DNA from: Artemisia argyi
Lineage: Eukaryota; Streptophyta; Magnoliopsida; Asterales; Asteraceae
NCBI GenBank assembly: GCA_030686995.1
Contig: CM060697.1
Span: 40,955,959-41,019,958 of the forward strand
Length of the DNA: 64,000 nucleotides
Direction: 5' to 3'
Below, in pieces: positions 50,325 to 62,150 of the stretch (its first letter is position 1; each line of letters begins with the position of its first letter). A program made the position numbers and the translations under genes. A model generated the notes under the pieces. That model saw nothing but the letters and a program-made list of their open reading frames with translations. It searched no databases and had not been told where the DNA came from.

Positions 50325-51690
50325 TTGTCCCTAATGCTTGCACACTTGATAAGAGCAATTGTCACTTACATGATGAGACCCGTTGTCCCTAAAGGCTAAC
50401 TTTATGAGGGCAATATGTCTCTTACATGATAAGAGCCGTTGTCCCTAAAGACTCACTTGTTGAGAGCAATTGTACCTTACTTTATGGGAGCCGTTCTCCC
50501 TAAACGCTTGCTCACTTGATGAGAGCAATTGTCCTTTACATGATGATAGCCGTTGTCCCTAATGCTTGCACACTTGACAAGAGCAATTGTCACTTGCATG
50601 TTGAGATCCGTTGTCCCTAAAGGCTAACTTTATGAGGGCGATTTGTCCTTTACATGATAAGAGCCGTTGTCCCTAAAGGCTCACTTGTTGATAGAAATTG
50701 TACCTCACTTTATGGGAGCCGTTGTCCTAAAATGCTACTCACTTGATGAGAGCAATTGCCCTTTACATGATGATAGCCGTTGTCCCCAATGCTTACACAC
50801 TCGATAAGAGCAACTGTCACTTAAATAATGAGATCCATTGTCCCTAAAGGCTAACTTTATGAGGGCGATTTGTCCTTTACATGATAAAAGCCGTTGTCCC
50901 TTAAGGCTCAATTGTTGAGAGAAATTGTACCTTACTTTATGGGAGCCGTTGTCCCTAAATGCTGCTCACTTGATGAGTGCAATTGCACTTTACAGGATGA
51001 TAGTCGTTGTCCCTAATGCTTACACACTCGATAAGAGCAACTGTCACTTACATGATGAGATCCGTTGTCCCCGAAGGCTAACTTTATGAGGGAAATTTGT
51101 CCCTTACATAATAAGAGTCGTTGTCCCTAAAGGCTCACTTTTTGAGAGCTATTGTACCTTAGTTTATGGGACCCGTTGTCCCTAAACGCTTTCTCACTTG
51201 ATGAGAGCAAATGTCCATTACACGTTGATTGCCGTTGTCCCTAATGCTTGCACACTTGATAAGAGCAATTGTCACTTACATGATGAGACCCGTTGTCCCT
51301 AAAGGCTAACTTTATGAGGGCAATATGTCCCTTACATGATAAGAGCCGTTGTCCCTAAAGACTCACTTGTTGAGAGCAATTGTACCTTACTTTATGGGAG
51401 CCGTTATCCCTAAACGCTTGCTCACTTGATGACAGCAATTGCCCTTTACATGATGATAGCCGTTGTCCCTAATGCTTTCACACTCGATAAGAGCAACTGT
51501 CACTTACATGATGAGATACATTGTCCCCAAAGGCTAACTTTATGAGGGCAATTTGTCCCTTACATAATAAGAGTCATTGTCCCTAAAGGCTCACTTGTTA
51601 GGAGCTATTGTACCTTAGTTTATGGGACCCGTTGTCCCTAAACGCTTTCTCACATGATGAGAGCAATTGTCCATTACACGTTGATTGCCG
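49415..51690 (+). repeat. 910 + 910 + 456 block, third occurrence
   Basis: Units 49415, 50325 and 51235. It matches 43497-45772 at offset 5,918, including TGTCCCCAATGC and TTTACAGGATG, and 20-2295 at offset 49,395. It is also the start of the right-hand macro-copy of the first 9.2 kb. Confidence 0.9.
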
Positions 51691-53025
51691 TTGTCCCTAA
51701 TGCTTGCACACTTGATAAGAGCAATTGTCACTTACATGATGAGACCCGTTGTCCCTAAAGGCTAACTTTATGAGGGCAATATGTCTCATACATGATAAGA
51801 GCCGTTGTCCCTAAAGACTCACTTGTTGAGAGCAATTGTACCTTACTTTATGGGAGCCGTTCTCCCTAAACGCTTGCTCACTTGATGAGAGCAATTGTCC
51901 TTTACATGATGATAGCCGTTGTCCCTAATGCTTGCACACTTGACAAGAGCAATTGTCACTTGCATGTTGAGATCCGTTGTCCCTAAAGGCTAACTTTATG
52001 AGGGCGATTTGTCCTTTACATGATAAGAGCCGTTGTCCCTAAAGGCTCACTTGTTGATAGAAATTGTACCTCACTTTATGGGAGCCGTTGTCCTAAAATG
52101 CTACTCACTTGATGAGAGCAATTGCCCTTTACATGATGATAGCCGTTGTCCCTAATGCTTACACACTCGATAAGAGCAACTGTCACTTAAATAATGAGAT
52201 CCATTGTCCCTAAAGGCTAACTTTATGAGGGCGATTTGTCCTTTACATGATAAAAGCCGTTGTCCCTAAAGGCTCAATTGTTGAGAGAAATTGTACCTTA
52301 CTTTATGGGAGCCGTTGTCCCTAAATGCTGCTCACTTGATGAGTGCAATTGCACTTTACATGATGATAGTCGTTGTCCCTAATGCTTACACACTCGATAA
52401 GAGCAACTGTCACTTACATGATGAGATCCGTTGTCCCCGAAGGCTAACTTTATGAGGGAAATTTGTCCCTCACTTTTTAAGAGCTATTGTACCGTAGTTT
52501 ATGGGACCCGTTGTCCCTAAACGCTTTCTCACTTGATGAGAGCAAATGTCCATTACACGTTTATTGCCGTTGTCCCTAATGCTTGCACACTTGATAAGAG
52601 CAATTGTCACTTACATGATGAGACCCGTTGTCATTAAAGGCTAACTTTATGAGGGCAATATGTCCCTTACATGATAAGAGCCGTTGTCCCTAAAGACTCA
52701 CTTGTTGAGAGCAATTGTACCTTACTTTATGGGAGCCGTGATCCCTAAACGCTTGCTCACTTGATGAGAGCAATTGCCCTTTACATGATGATAGCCGTTG
52801 TCCCTAATGCTTTCACACTCGATAAGAGCAACTGTCACTTACATGATGAGATCCATTGTCCCCAAAGGCTAACTTTATGAGGGCAATTTGTCCCTTACAT
52901 AATAAGAGTCGTTGTCCCTAAAGGCTCACTTGTTAGGAGCTATTGTACCTTAGTTTATGGGACCCGTTGTCCCTAAACGCTTTCTCACTTGATGAGAGCA
53001 ATTGTCCATTACACGTTGATTGCCG
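51691..53025 (+). repeat. Counterpart of the damaged pair at 2296-3584 (879 + 456 units)
   Basis: Units 51691-52569 (879 bp) and 52570-53025. It shares CACTTTTTAAGAGC, GTTGTCATTAAAGG near 52627 and CCGTGATCCC near 52737 with the left copy. It has its own 31-bp deletion near 52466 (TTTGTCCCTCACTTTTTAAG), where the left copy instead lost 16 bp. It keeps the D monomer that the left copy lost. Confidence 0.88.
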
Positions 53026-55300
53026 TTGTCCCTAATGCTTGCACACTTGATAAGAGCAATTGTCACTTACATGATGAGACCCGTTGTCCCTAAAGGCTAA
53101 CTTTATGAGGGCAATATGTCTCTTACATGATAAGAGTCGTTGTCCCTAAAGACTCACTTGTTGAGAGCAATTGTACCTTACTTTATGGGAGCCGTTCTCC
53201 CTAAACGCTTGCTCACTTGATGAGAGCAATTGTCCTTTACATGATGATAGCCGTTGTCCCTAATGCTTGCACACTTGACAAGAGCAATTGTCACTTGCAT
53301 GTTGAGATCCGTTGTCCCTAAAGGCTAACTTTATGAGGGCGATTTGTCCTTTACATGATAAGAGCCGTTGTCCCTAAAGGCTCACTTGTTGATAGAAATT
53401 GTACCTCACTTTATGGGAGCCGTTGTCCTAAAATGCTGCCCACTTGATGAGAGCAATTGCCCTTTACATGATGATAGCCGTTGTCCCTAATGCTTACACA
53501 CTCGATAAGAGCAACTGTCACTTACATAATGAGATCCATTGTCCCTAAAGGCTAAGTTTATGAGGGCGATTTGTCCTTTACATGATAAAAGCTGTTGTCC
53601 CTAAAGGCTCACTTGTGGAGAGAAATTGTACCTTACTTTATGGGAGCCGTTGTCCCTAAATGCTGCTCACTTGATGAGAGCAATTGCCCTTTACATGATG
53701 ATAGTCGTTGTCCCTAATGCTTACACACTCGATAAGAGCAACTGTCACTTACATGATGAGATCCATTGTCCCTAAAGGATAACTTTATGAGGGCAATTTG
53801 TCCCTTACATAATAAGAGTCGTTGTCCCTAAAGGCTCACTTGTTGAGAGCTATTGTACCTTAGTTTATGGGACCCGTTGTCCCTAAACGCTTTCTCACTT
53901 GATGAGAGCAATTGTCCATTACACGTTGATTGCCGTTCTCCCTAATGCTTGCACACTTGATAAGAGCAATTGTCACTTACATGATGAGACCCGTTGTCCC
54001 TAAAGGCTAACTTTATGAGGGCAATATGTCCCTTACATGATAAGAGCCGTTGTCCCTAAAGACTCACTTGTTGAGAGCAATTGTACCTTACTTGATGGGA
54101 GCCGTTATCCCTAAACGCTTGCTCACTTGATGAGAGCAATTGCCCTTTACATGATGATAGCCGTTGTCCCTAATGCTTTCACACTCGATAAGAGCAACTG
54201 TCACTTACATGATGAGATCCATTGTCCCCAAAGGCTAACTTTATGAGGGCAATTTGTCCCTTACATAATAAGAGTCGTTGTCCCTAAAGGCTCACTTGTT
54301 AGGAGCTATTGTACCTTAGTTTATGGGACCCGTTGTCCCTAAACGCTTTCTCACATGATGAGAGCAATTGTCCATTACACGTTGATTGCCGTTGTCCCTA
54401 ATGCTTGCACACTTGATAAGAGCAATTGTCACTTACATGATGAGACCCGTTGTCCCTAAAGGCTAACTTTATGAGGGCAATATGTCTCATACATGATAAG
54501 AGCCGTTGTCCCTAAAGACTCACTTGTTGAGAGCAATTGTACCTTACTTTATGGGAGCCGTTCTCCCTAAACGCTTGCTCACTTGATGAGAGCAATTGTC
54601 CTTTACATGATGATAGCCGTTGTCCCTAATGCTTGCACACTTGACAGGAGCAATTGTCACTTGCATGTTGAGATCCGTTGTCCCTAAAGGCTAACTTTAT
54701 GAGGGCGATTTGTCCTTTACATGATAAGAGCCGTTGTCCCTAAAGGCTCACTTGTTGATAGAAATTGTACCTCACTTTATGGGAGCCGTTGTCCTAAAAT
54801 GCTACTCACTTGATGAGAGCAATTGCCCTTTACATGATGATAGCCGTTGTCCCTAATGCTTACACACTCGATAAGAGCAACTGTCACTTAAATAATGAGA
54901 TCCATTGTCCCTAAAGGCTAACTTTATGAGGGCGATTTGTCCTTTACATGATAAAAGCCGTTGTCCCTAAAGGCTCAATTGTTGAGAGAAATTGTACCTT
55001 ACTTTATGGGAGCCGTTTCCCTAAATGCTGCTCACTTGATGAGTGCAATTGCACTTTACATGATGATAGTCGTTGTCCCTAATGCTTACACACTCGATAA
55101 GAGCAACTGTCACTTACATGATGAGATCCGTTGTCCCCGAAGGCTAACTTTATGAGGGAAATTTGTCCCTTACATAATAAGAGTCGTTGTCGCTAAAGGC
55201 TCACTTTTTAAGAGCTATTGTACCTTAGTTTATGGGACCCGTTGTCCCTAAACGCTTTCTCACTTGATGAGAGCAATTGTCCATTACACGTTGATTGCCG
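53026..55300 (+). repeat. Macro-copy of 3585-5859
   Basis: Units 53026, 53936 and 54392 (909 bp). Private markers of the left copy recur in order at constant offset 49,441: ATGCTGCCCAC (near 53433), CTTGTGGAGAG, GCCGTTCTCCCTAATG, CTTGATGGGAG (54091), TGACAGGAGC (54642), GCCGTTTCCC (55012) and CGCTAAAGG (55191). A stop-free run of 64 codons again results, at 54961-55155. Confidence 0.92.
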
Positions 55301-57576
55301 TTGTCCCTAATGCTTGCACACTTGATAAGAGCAATTGTCACTTACATGATGAGACCCGTTGTCCCTAAAGGCTAACTTTATGAGGGCAATATGTCTCTTA
55401 CATGATAAGAGTCGTTGTCCCTAAAGACTCACTTGTTGAGAGCAATTGTACCTTACTTTATGGGAGCCGTTCTCCCTAAACGCTTGCTCACTTGATGAGA
55501 GCAATTGTCCTTTACATGATGATAGCCGTTGTCCCTAATGCTTGCACACTTGACAAGAGCAATTGTCACTTGCATGTTGAGATCCGTTGTCCCTAAAGGC
55601 TAACTTTATGAGGGCGATTTGTCCTTTACATGATAAGAGCCGTTGTCCCTAAAGGCTCACTTGTTGATAGAAATTGTACCTCACTTTATGGGAGCCGTTG
55701 TCCTAAAATGCTGCCCACTTGATCAGAGCAATTGCCCTTTACATGATGATAGCCGTTGTCCCTAATGCTTACACACTCGATAAGAGCAACTGTCACTTAC
55801 ATAATGAGATCCATTGTCCCTAAAGGCTAAGTTTATGAGGGCGATTTGTCCTTTACATGATAAAAGCTGTTGTCCCTAAAGGCTCACTTGTGGAGAGAAA
55901 TTGTACCTTACTTTATGGGAGCCGTTGTCCCTAAATGCTGCTCACTTGATGAGAGCAATTGCCCTTTACATGATGATAGTCGTTGTCCCTAATGCTTACA
56001 CACTCGATAAGAGCAACTGTCACTTACATGATGAGATCCATTGTCCTTAAAGGATAACTTTATGAGGGCAATTTGTCCCTTACATAATAAGAGTCGTTGT
56101 CCCTAAAGGCTCACTTGTTGAGAGCTATTGTACCTTAGTTTATGGGACCCGTTGTCCCTAAACGTTTTCTCACTTGATGAGAGCAATTGTCCATTACACG
56201 TTGATTGCCGTTGTCCCTAATGCTTGCACACTTGATAAGAGCAATTGTCACTTACATGATGAGACCCGTTGTCCCTAAAGGCTAACTTTATGAGGGCAAT
56301 ATGTCCCTTACATGATAAGAGCCGTTGTCCCTAAAGACTCACTTGTTGAGAGCAATTGTACCTTACTTTATGGGAGCCGTTATCCCTAAACGCTTGCTCA
56401 CTTGATGAGAGCAATTGCCCTTTACATGATGATAGCCGTTGTCCCTAATGCTTTCACACTCGATAAGAGCAACTGTCACTTACATGATGAGATCCATTGT
56501 CCCCAAAGGCTAACTTTATGAGGGCAATTTGTCCCTTACATAATAAGAGTCGTTGTCCCTAAAGGCTCACTTGTTGAGAGCTATTGTACCTTAGTTTATG
56601 GGACCCGTTGTCCTTAAACGCTTTCTCACTTGATGAGAGCAATTGTCCATTACACGTTGATTGCCGTTGTCCCTAATGCTTGCACACTTGATAAGAGCAA
56701 TTGTCACTTACATGATGAGACCCGTTGTCCCTAAAGGCTAACTTTATGAGGGCAATATGTCTCTTACATGATAAGAGCCGTTGTCCCTAAAGACTCACTT
56801 GTTGAGAGCAATTGTACCTTACTTTATGGGAGCCGTTCTCCCTAAACGCTTGCTCACTTGATGAGAGCAATTGTCCTTTACATGATGATAGCCGTTGTCC
56901 CTAATGCTTGCACACTTGACAAGAGCAATTGTCACTTGCATGTTGAGATCCGTTGTCCCTAAAGGCTAACTTTATGAGGGCGATTTGTCCTTTACATGAT
57001 AAGAGCCGTTGTCCCTAAAGGCTCACTTGTTGATAGAAATTGTACCTCACTTTATGGGAGCTGTTGTCCCAAAATGCTGCTCACTTGATGAGAGCAATTG
57101 CCCTTTACATGATGATAGCCGTTGTCCCTAATGCTTACACACTCGATAAGAGCAACTGTCACTTACATAATGAGATCCATTGTCCCTAAAGGCTAAGTTT
57201 ATGAGGGCGATTTGTCCTTTACAAGATAAAAGCTGTTGTCCCTAAAGGCTCACTTGTTGAGAGAAATTATACCTTACTTTATGGGAGCCGTTGTCCCTAA
57301 ATGCTGCTCACTTGATGAGAGCAATTGCCCTTTACATGATGATAGTCGTTGTCCCTAATGCTTACACACTCGATAAGAGCAACTGTCACTTACATGATGA
57401 GATCCATTGTCCCTAAAGGATAACTTTATGAGGGCAATTTGTCCCTTACATAATAAGAGTCGTTGTCCCTAAAGGCTCACTTGTTGAGAGCTATTGTACC
57501 TTAGTTTATGGGACCCGTTGTCCCTAAACGCTTTCTCACTTGATGAGAGCAATTGTCCATTACACGTTGATTGCCG
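55301..57576 (+). repeat. Macro-copy of 6316-8589
   Basis: Units 910 (55301), 456 (56211) and 910 (56667). The offset to the left copy drops to about 48,986 because the 456-bp unit 5860-6315 has no counterpart. ATGCTGCCCAC near 55711, CTTGTGGAGAG near 55889 and AAACGTTTTCTC near 56160 (also near 7173) confirm the match. The private 2-bp loss of the left copy (near 6565) is absent here. Confidence 0.9.
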
Positions 57577-58242
57577 TTGTCCCTAATGCTTGCACACTTG
57601 ATAAGAGCAATTGTCACTTACATGATGAGACCCGTTGTCCCTAAAGGCTAACTTTATGAGGGCAATATGTCCCTTACATGATAAGAGCCGTTGTCCCTAA
57701 AGACTCACTTGTTGAGAGCAATTGTACCTTACTTTATGGGAGCCGTTATCCCTAAACGCATGCTCACTTGATGATAGCAATTGCCATTTACATGATGATA
57801 GCCGTTGTCCCTAAGAGCAACTGGCACTTACATGATGAGATCCATTGTCCCCAAAGGCTAACTTTATGAGGGCAATTTGTCCCTTACATAATAAGAGCCG
57901 TTGTCCCTAAAGGCTCACTTGTTAGGAGCTATTGTACCTTAGTTTATGGGACCCGTTGTCCCTAAACGCTTTCTCACTTGATGAGAGCAATTGCCCTTTA
58001 CATGATGATAGCCGTTGTCCCTAATGCTTTCACACTCGATAAGAGCAACTGTCACTTACATGATGAGATCCATTGTCCCCAAAGGCTAACTTTATGAGGG
58101 CAATTTGTCCCTTACATAATAAGAGTCGTTGTCCCTAAAGGCTCACTTGTTGAGAGCTATTGTACCTTAGTTTATGGGACCCGTTGTCCTTAAACGCTGT
58201 CTCACTTGATGAGAGCAATTGTCCATTACACGTTGATTACCG
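57577..58242 (+). repeat. 666-bp unit, copy 5
   Basis: Deletion word CCCTAAGAGC at 57809, offset 48,987 from copy 1. It carries AACTGGCAC, which the left copies (AACTGTCAC) lack. Confidence 0.92.
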
Positions 58243-58925
58243 TTGTCCCTAATGCTTGCACACTTGATAAGAGCAATTGTCACTTACATGATGAGACCCG
58301 TTGTCCCTAAAGGCTAACTTTATGAGGGCAATATGTCTCTTACATGATAAGAGCCGTTGTCCCTAAAGACTCACTTGTTGAGAGCAATTGTACCTTACTT
58401 TATGGGAGCCGTTCTCCCTAAACGCTTGCTCACTTGATGAGAGCAATTGTCCTTTACATGATGATAGCCGTTGTCCCTAATGCTTGCACACTTGACAAGA
58501 GCAATTGTCACTTGCATGTTGAGATCCGTTGTCCCTAAAGGCTAACTTTATGAGGGCGATTTGTCCTTTACATGATAAGAGCCGTTGTCCCTAAAGGCTC
58601 ACTTGTTGATAGAAATTGTACCTCACTTTATGGGAGCTGTTGTCCCAAAATGCTGCTCACTTGATGAGAGCAATTGCCCTTTACATGATGATAGCCGTTG
58701 TCCCTAATGCTTACACACTCGATAAGAGCAACTGTCACTTACATAATGAGATCCATTGTCCCTAAAGGAAAACTTTATGAGGGCAATTTGTCCCTTACAT
58801 AATAAGAGTCGTTGTCCCTAAAGGCTCACTTGTAGAGAGCTATTGTACCTTAGTTTATGGGACCCGTTGTCCCTAAACGCTTTCTCACTTGATGAGAGCA
58901 ATTGTCCATTACACGTTGATTGCCG
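58243..58925 (+). repeat. 683-bp unit: T3/T4 tetramer deletion
   Basis: The T3 A monomer (CATAATGAGATCCATTG) is followed by a T4 B monomer (AAAGGAAAACTTTATGAGG) at about 58756-58772. The join differs from those at 11201 and 37440, so it is a separate event. The next C has CACTTGTAGAGAGC. Confidence 0.87.
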
Positions 58926-60501
58926 TTGTCCCTAATGCTTGCACACTTGATAAGAGCAATTGTCACTTACATGATGAGACCCGTTGTCCCTAAAGGCTAA
59001 CTTTATGAGGGCAATATGTCTCTTACATGATAAGAGCCGTTGTCCCTAAAGACTCACTTGTTGAGAGCAATTGTACCTTACTTTATGGGAGCCGTTCTCC
59101 CTAAACGCTTGCTCACTTGATGAGAGCAATTGTCCTTTACATGATGATAGCCGTTGTCCCTAATGCTTGCACACTTGACAAGAGCAATTGTCACTTGCAT
59201 GTTGAGATCCGTTGTCCCTAAAGGCTAACTTTATGAGGGCGATTTGTCCTTTACATGATAAGAGCCGTTGTCCCTAAAGGCTCACTTGTTGATAGAAATT
59301 GTACCTCACTTTATGGGAGCTGTTGTCCCAAAATGCTGCTCACTTGATGAGAGCAATTGCCCTTTACATGATGATAGCCGTTGTCCCTAATGCTTACACA
59401 CTCGATAAGAGCAACTGTCACTTACATAATGAGATCCATTGTCCCTAAAGGCTAAGTTTATGAGGGCGATTTGTCCTTTACAAGATAAAAGCTGTTGTCC
59501 CTAAAGGCTCACTTGTTGAGAGAAATTATACCTTACTTTATGGGAGCCGTTGTCCCTAAATGCTGCTCACTTGATGAGAGCAATTGCCCTTTACATGATG
59601 ATAGTCGTTGTCCCTAATGCTTACACACTCGATAAGAGCAACTGTCACTTACATGATGAGATCCATTGTCCCTAAAGGATAACTTTATGAGGGCAATTTG
59701 TCCCTTACATAATAAGAGTCGTTGTCCCTAAAGGCTCACTTGTTGAGAGCTATTGTACCTTAGTTTATGGGACCCGTTGTCCCTAAACGCTTTCTCACTT
59801 GATGAGAGCAATTGTCCATTACACGTTGATTGCCGTTGTCCCTAATGCTTGCACACTTGATAAGAGCAATTGTCACTTACATGATGAGACCCGTTGTCCC
59901 TAAAGGCTAACTTTATGAGGGCAATATGTCCCTTACATGATAAGAGCCGTTGTCCCTAAAGACTCACTTGTTGAGAGCAATTGTACCTTACTTTATGGGA
60001 GCCGTTATCCCTAAACGCATGCTCACTTGATGATAGCAATTGCCATTTACATGATGATAGCCGTTGTCCCTAAGAGCAACTGGCACTTACATGATGAGAT
60101 CCATTGTCCCCAAAGGCTAACTTTATGAGGGCAATTTGTCCCTTACATAATAAGAGCCGTTGTCCCTAAAGGCTCACTTGTTAGGAGCTATTGTACCTTA
60201 GTTTATGGGACCCGTTGTCCCTAAACGCTTTCTCACTTGATGAGAGCAATTGCCCTTTACATGATGATAGCCGTTGTCCCTAATGCTTTCACACTCGATA
60301 AGAGCAACTGTCACTTACATGATGAGATCCATTGTCCCCAAAGGCTAACTTTATGAGGGCAATTTGTCCCTTACATAATAAGAGTCGTTGTCCCTAAAGG
60401 CTCACTTGTTGAGAGCTATTGTACCTTAGTTTATGGGACCCGTTGTCCTTAAACGCTGTCTCACTTGATGAGAGCAATTGTCCATTACACGTTGATTACC
60501 G
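58926..60501 (+). repeat. 910 + 666 units (copy 6 of the 666-bp unit)
   Basis: Units 58926-59835 and 59836-60501. Deletion word at 60068 with AACTGGCAC, exactly 2,259 bp after that at 57809, so 57577-58242 and 59836-60501 are recent sister copies. Confidence 0.9.
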
Positions 60502-61867
60502 TTGTCCCTAATGCTTGCACACTTGATAAGAGCAATTGTCACTTACATGATGAGACCCGTTGTCCCTAAAGGCTAACTTTATGAGGGCAATATGTCTCTT
60601 ACATGATAAGAGCCGTTGTCCCTAAAGACTCACTTGTTGAGAGCAATTGTACCTTACTTTATGGGAGCCGTTCTCCCTAAACGCTTGCTCACTTGATGAG
60701 AGCAATTGTCCTTTACATGATGATAGCCGTTGTCCCTAATGCTTGCTCACATGACAAGAGCAATTGTCACTTGCATGTTGAGATCCGTTGTCCCTAAAGG
60801 CTAACTTTATGAGGGCGATTTGTCCTTTACAGGATAAGAGCCGTTGTCCCTAAAGACTCACTTGTTGATAGAAATTGTACCTCACTTTATGGGAGCTGTT
60901 GTCCCAAAATGCTGCTCACTTGATGAGAGCAATTGCCCTTTACATGATGATAGCCGTTGTCCCTAATGCTTACACACTCGATATGAGCAACTGTCACTTA
61001 CATAATGAGATCCATTGTCCCTATAGGCTAAGTTTATGAGGGCGATTTGTCCTTTACAAGATAAAAGCTGTTGTCCCTAAAGGCTCACTGGTTGAGAGAA
61101 ATTGTACCTTACTTTATGGGAGCCGTTGTCCCTAAATGCTGCTCACTTGATGAGAGCAATTGCCCTTTACATGATGATAGTCGTTGTCCCTAATGCTTAC
61201 ACACTCGATAAGAGCAACTGTCACATACATGATGAGATCCATTGTCCCTAAAGGATAACTTTATGAGGGAAATTTGTCCCTTACATAATAAGAGTCGTTG
61301 TCCCTAAAGGCTCACTTGTTGAGAGCTATTGTACCTTAGTTTATGGGACCCGTTGTCCCTAAACGCTTTCTCACTTGATGAGAGCAATTGTCCATTACAC
61401 GTTGATTGCCGTTGTCCCTAATGCTTGCACACTTGATAAGAGCAATTGTCACTTACATGATGAGACCCGTTGTCCCTAAAGGCTAACTTTATGAGGGCAA
61501 TATGTCCCTTACATGATAAGAGCCGCTGTCCCTGAAGACTCACTTGTTGAGAGCAATTGTACCTTAATTTATGGGAGCCGTTATCCCTAAACGCTTGCTC
61601 ACTTGATGAGAGAAATTGCCCTTTACATGATGATAGCCGTTGTCCCTAATGCTTTCACACTCGATAAGAGCAACTGTCACTTACATGATGAGATCCATTG
61701 TCCCCAAAGGCTAACTTTATGAGGGCAATTTGTCCATTACATAATAAGAGTCGTTGTCCCTAAAGGCTCATTTGTTAGGAGCTATTGTACCTTAGTTTAT
61801 GGGACCCGTTGTCCCTAAACGCTTTCTCACTTGATGAGAGCAATTGTCCATTACACGTTGATTGCCG
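60502..61867 (+). repeat. 910 + 456 units of the 5,064/4,608-bp family
   Basis: GCTTGCTCACATGACAAG near 60741, TTTACAGGATAAG, CCTATAGGC, CACTGGTTGAG and GCCGCTGTCCCTGAAG near 61521 match 17952-19317 and 23016-24381. GATATGAGC near 60982 is otherwise seen only at 28102, 31800 and 35040, so this unit mixes markers of two sub-families. GAGGGAAATTTG near 61265 is private in this lineage. Confidence 0.88.
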
Positions 61868-62150
61868 TTGTCCCTAATGCTTGCACACTTGATAAGAGCA
61901 ATTGTCACTTACATGATGAGACCCGTTGTCCCTAAAGGCTAACTTTATGAGGGCAACTGTCACTTACATAATGAGATCCATTGTCCCTAAAGACTGACTT
62001 TATGAGGGCAATTTGTCCCTTACATAATAAGAGTCGTTGTCCCTAAAGGCTCACTTGTTGAGAGCTATTGTACCTTAGTTTATGGGACCCGTTGTCCCTA
62101 AACGCTTTCTCACTTGATGAGAGCAATTGTCCATTACACGTTGATTGCCG
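61868..62150 (+). repeat. 283-bp unit: 510-bp unit with a second deletion
   Basis: The 510-type join is at 61951. A further 227 bp are missing where T3 continues as T4 near 61980-61995 (CCCTAAAGACTGACTTTATG). It is the shortest HOR unit in the window and has only five monomer lengths. Confidence 0.9.
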
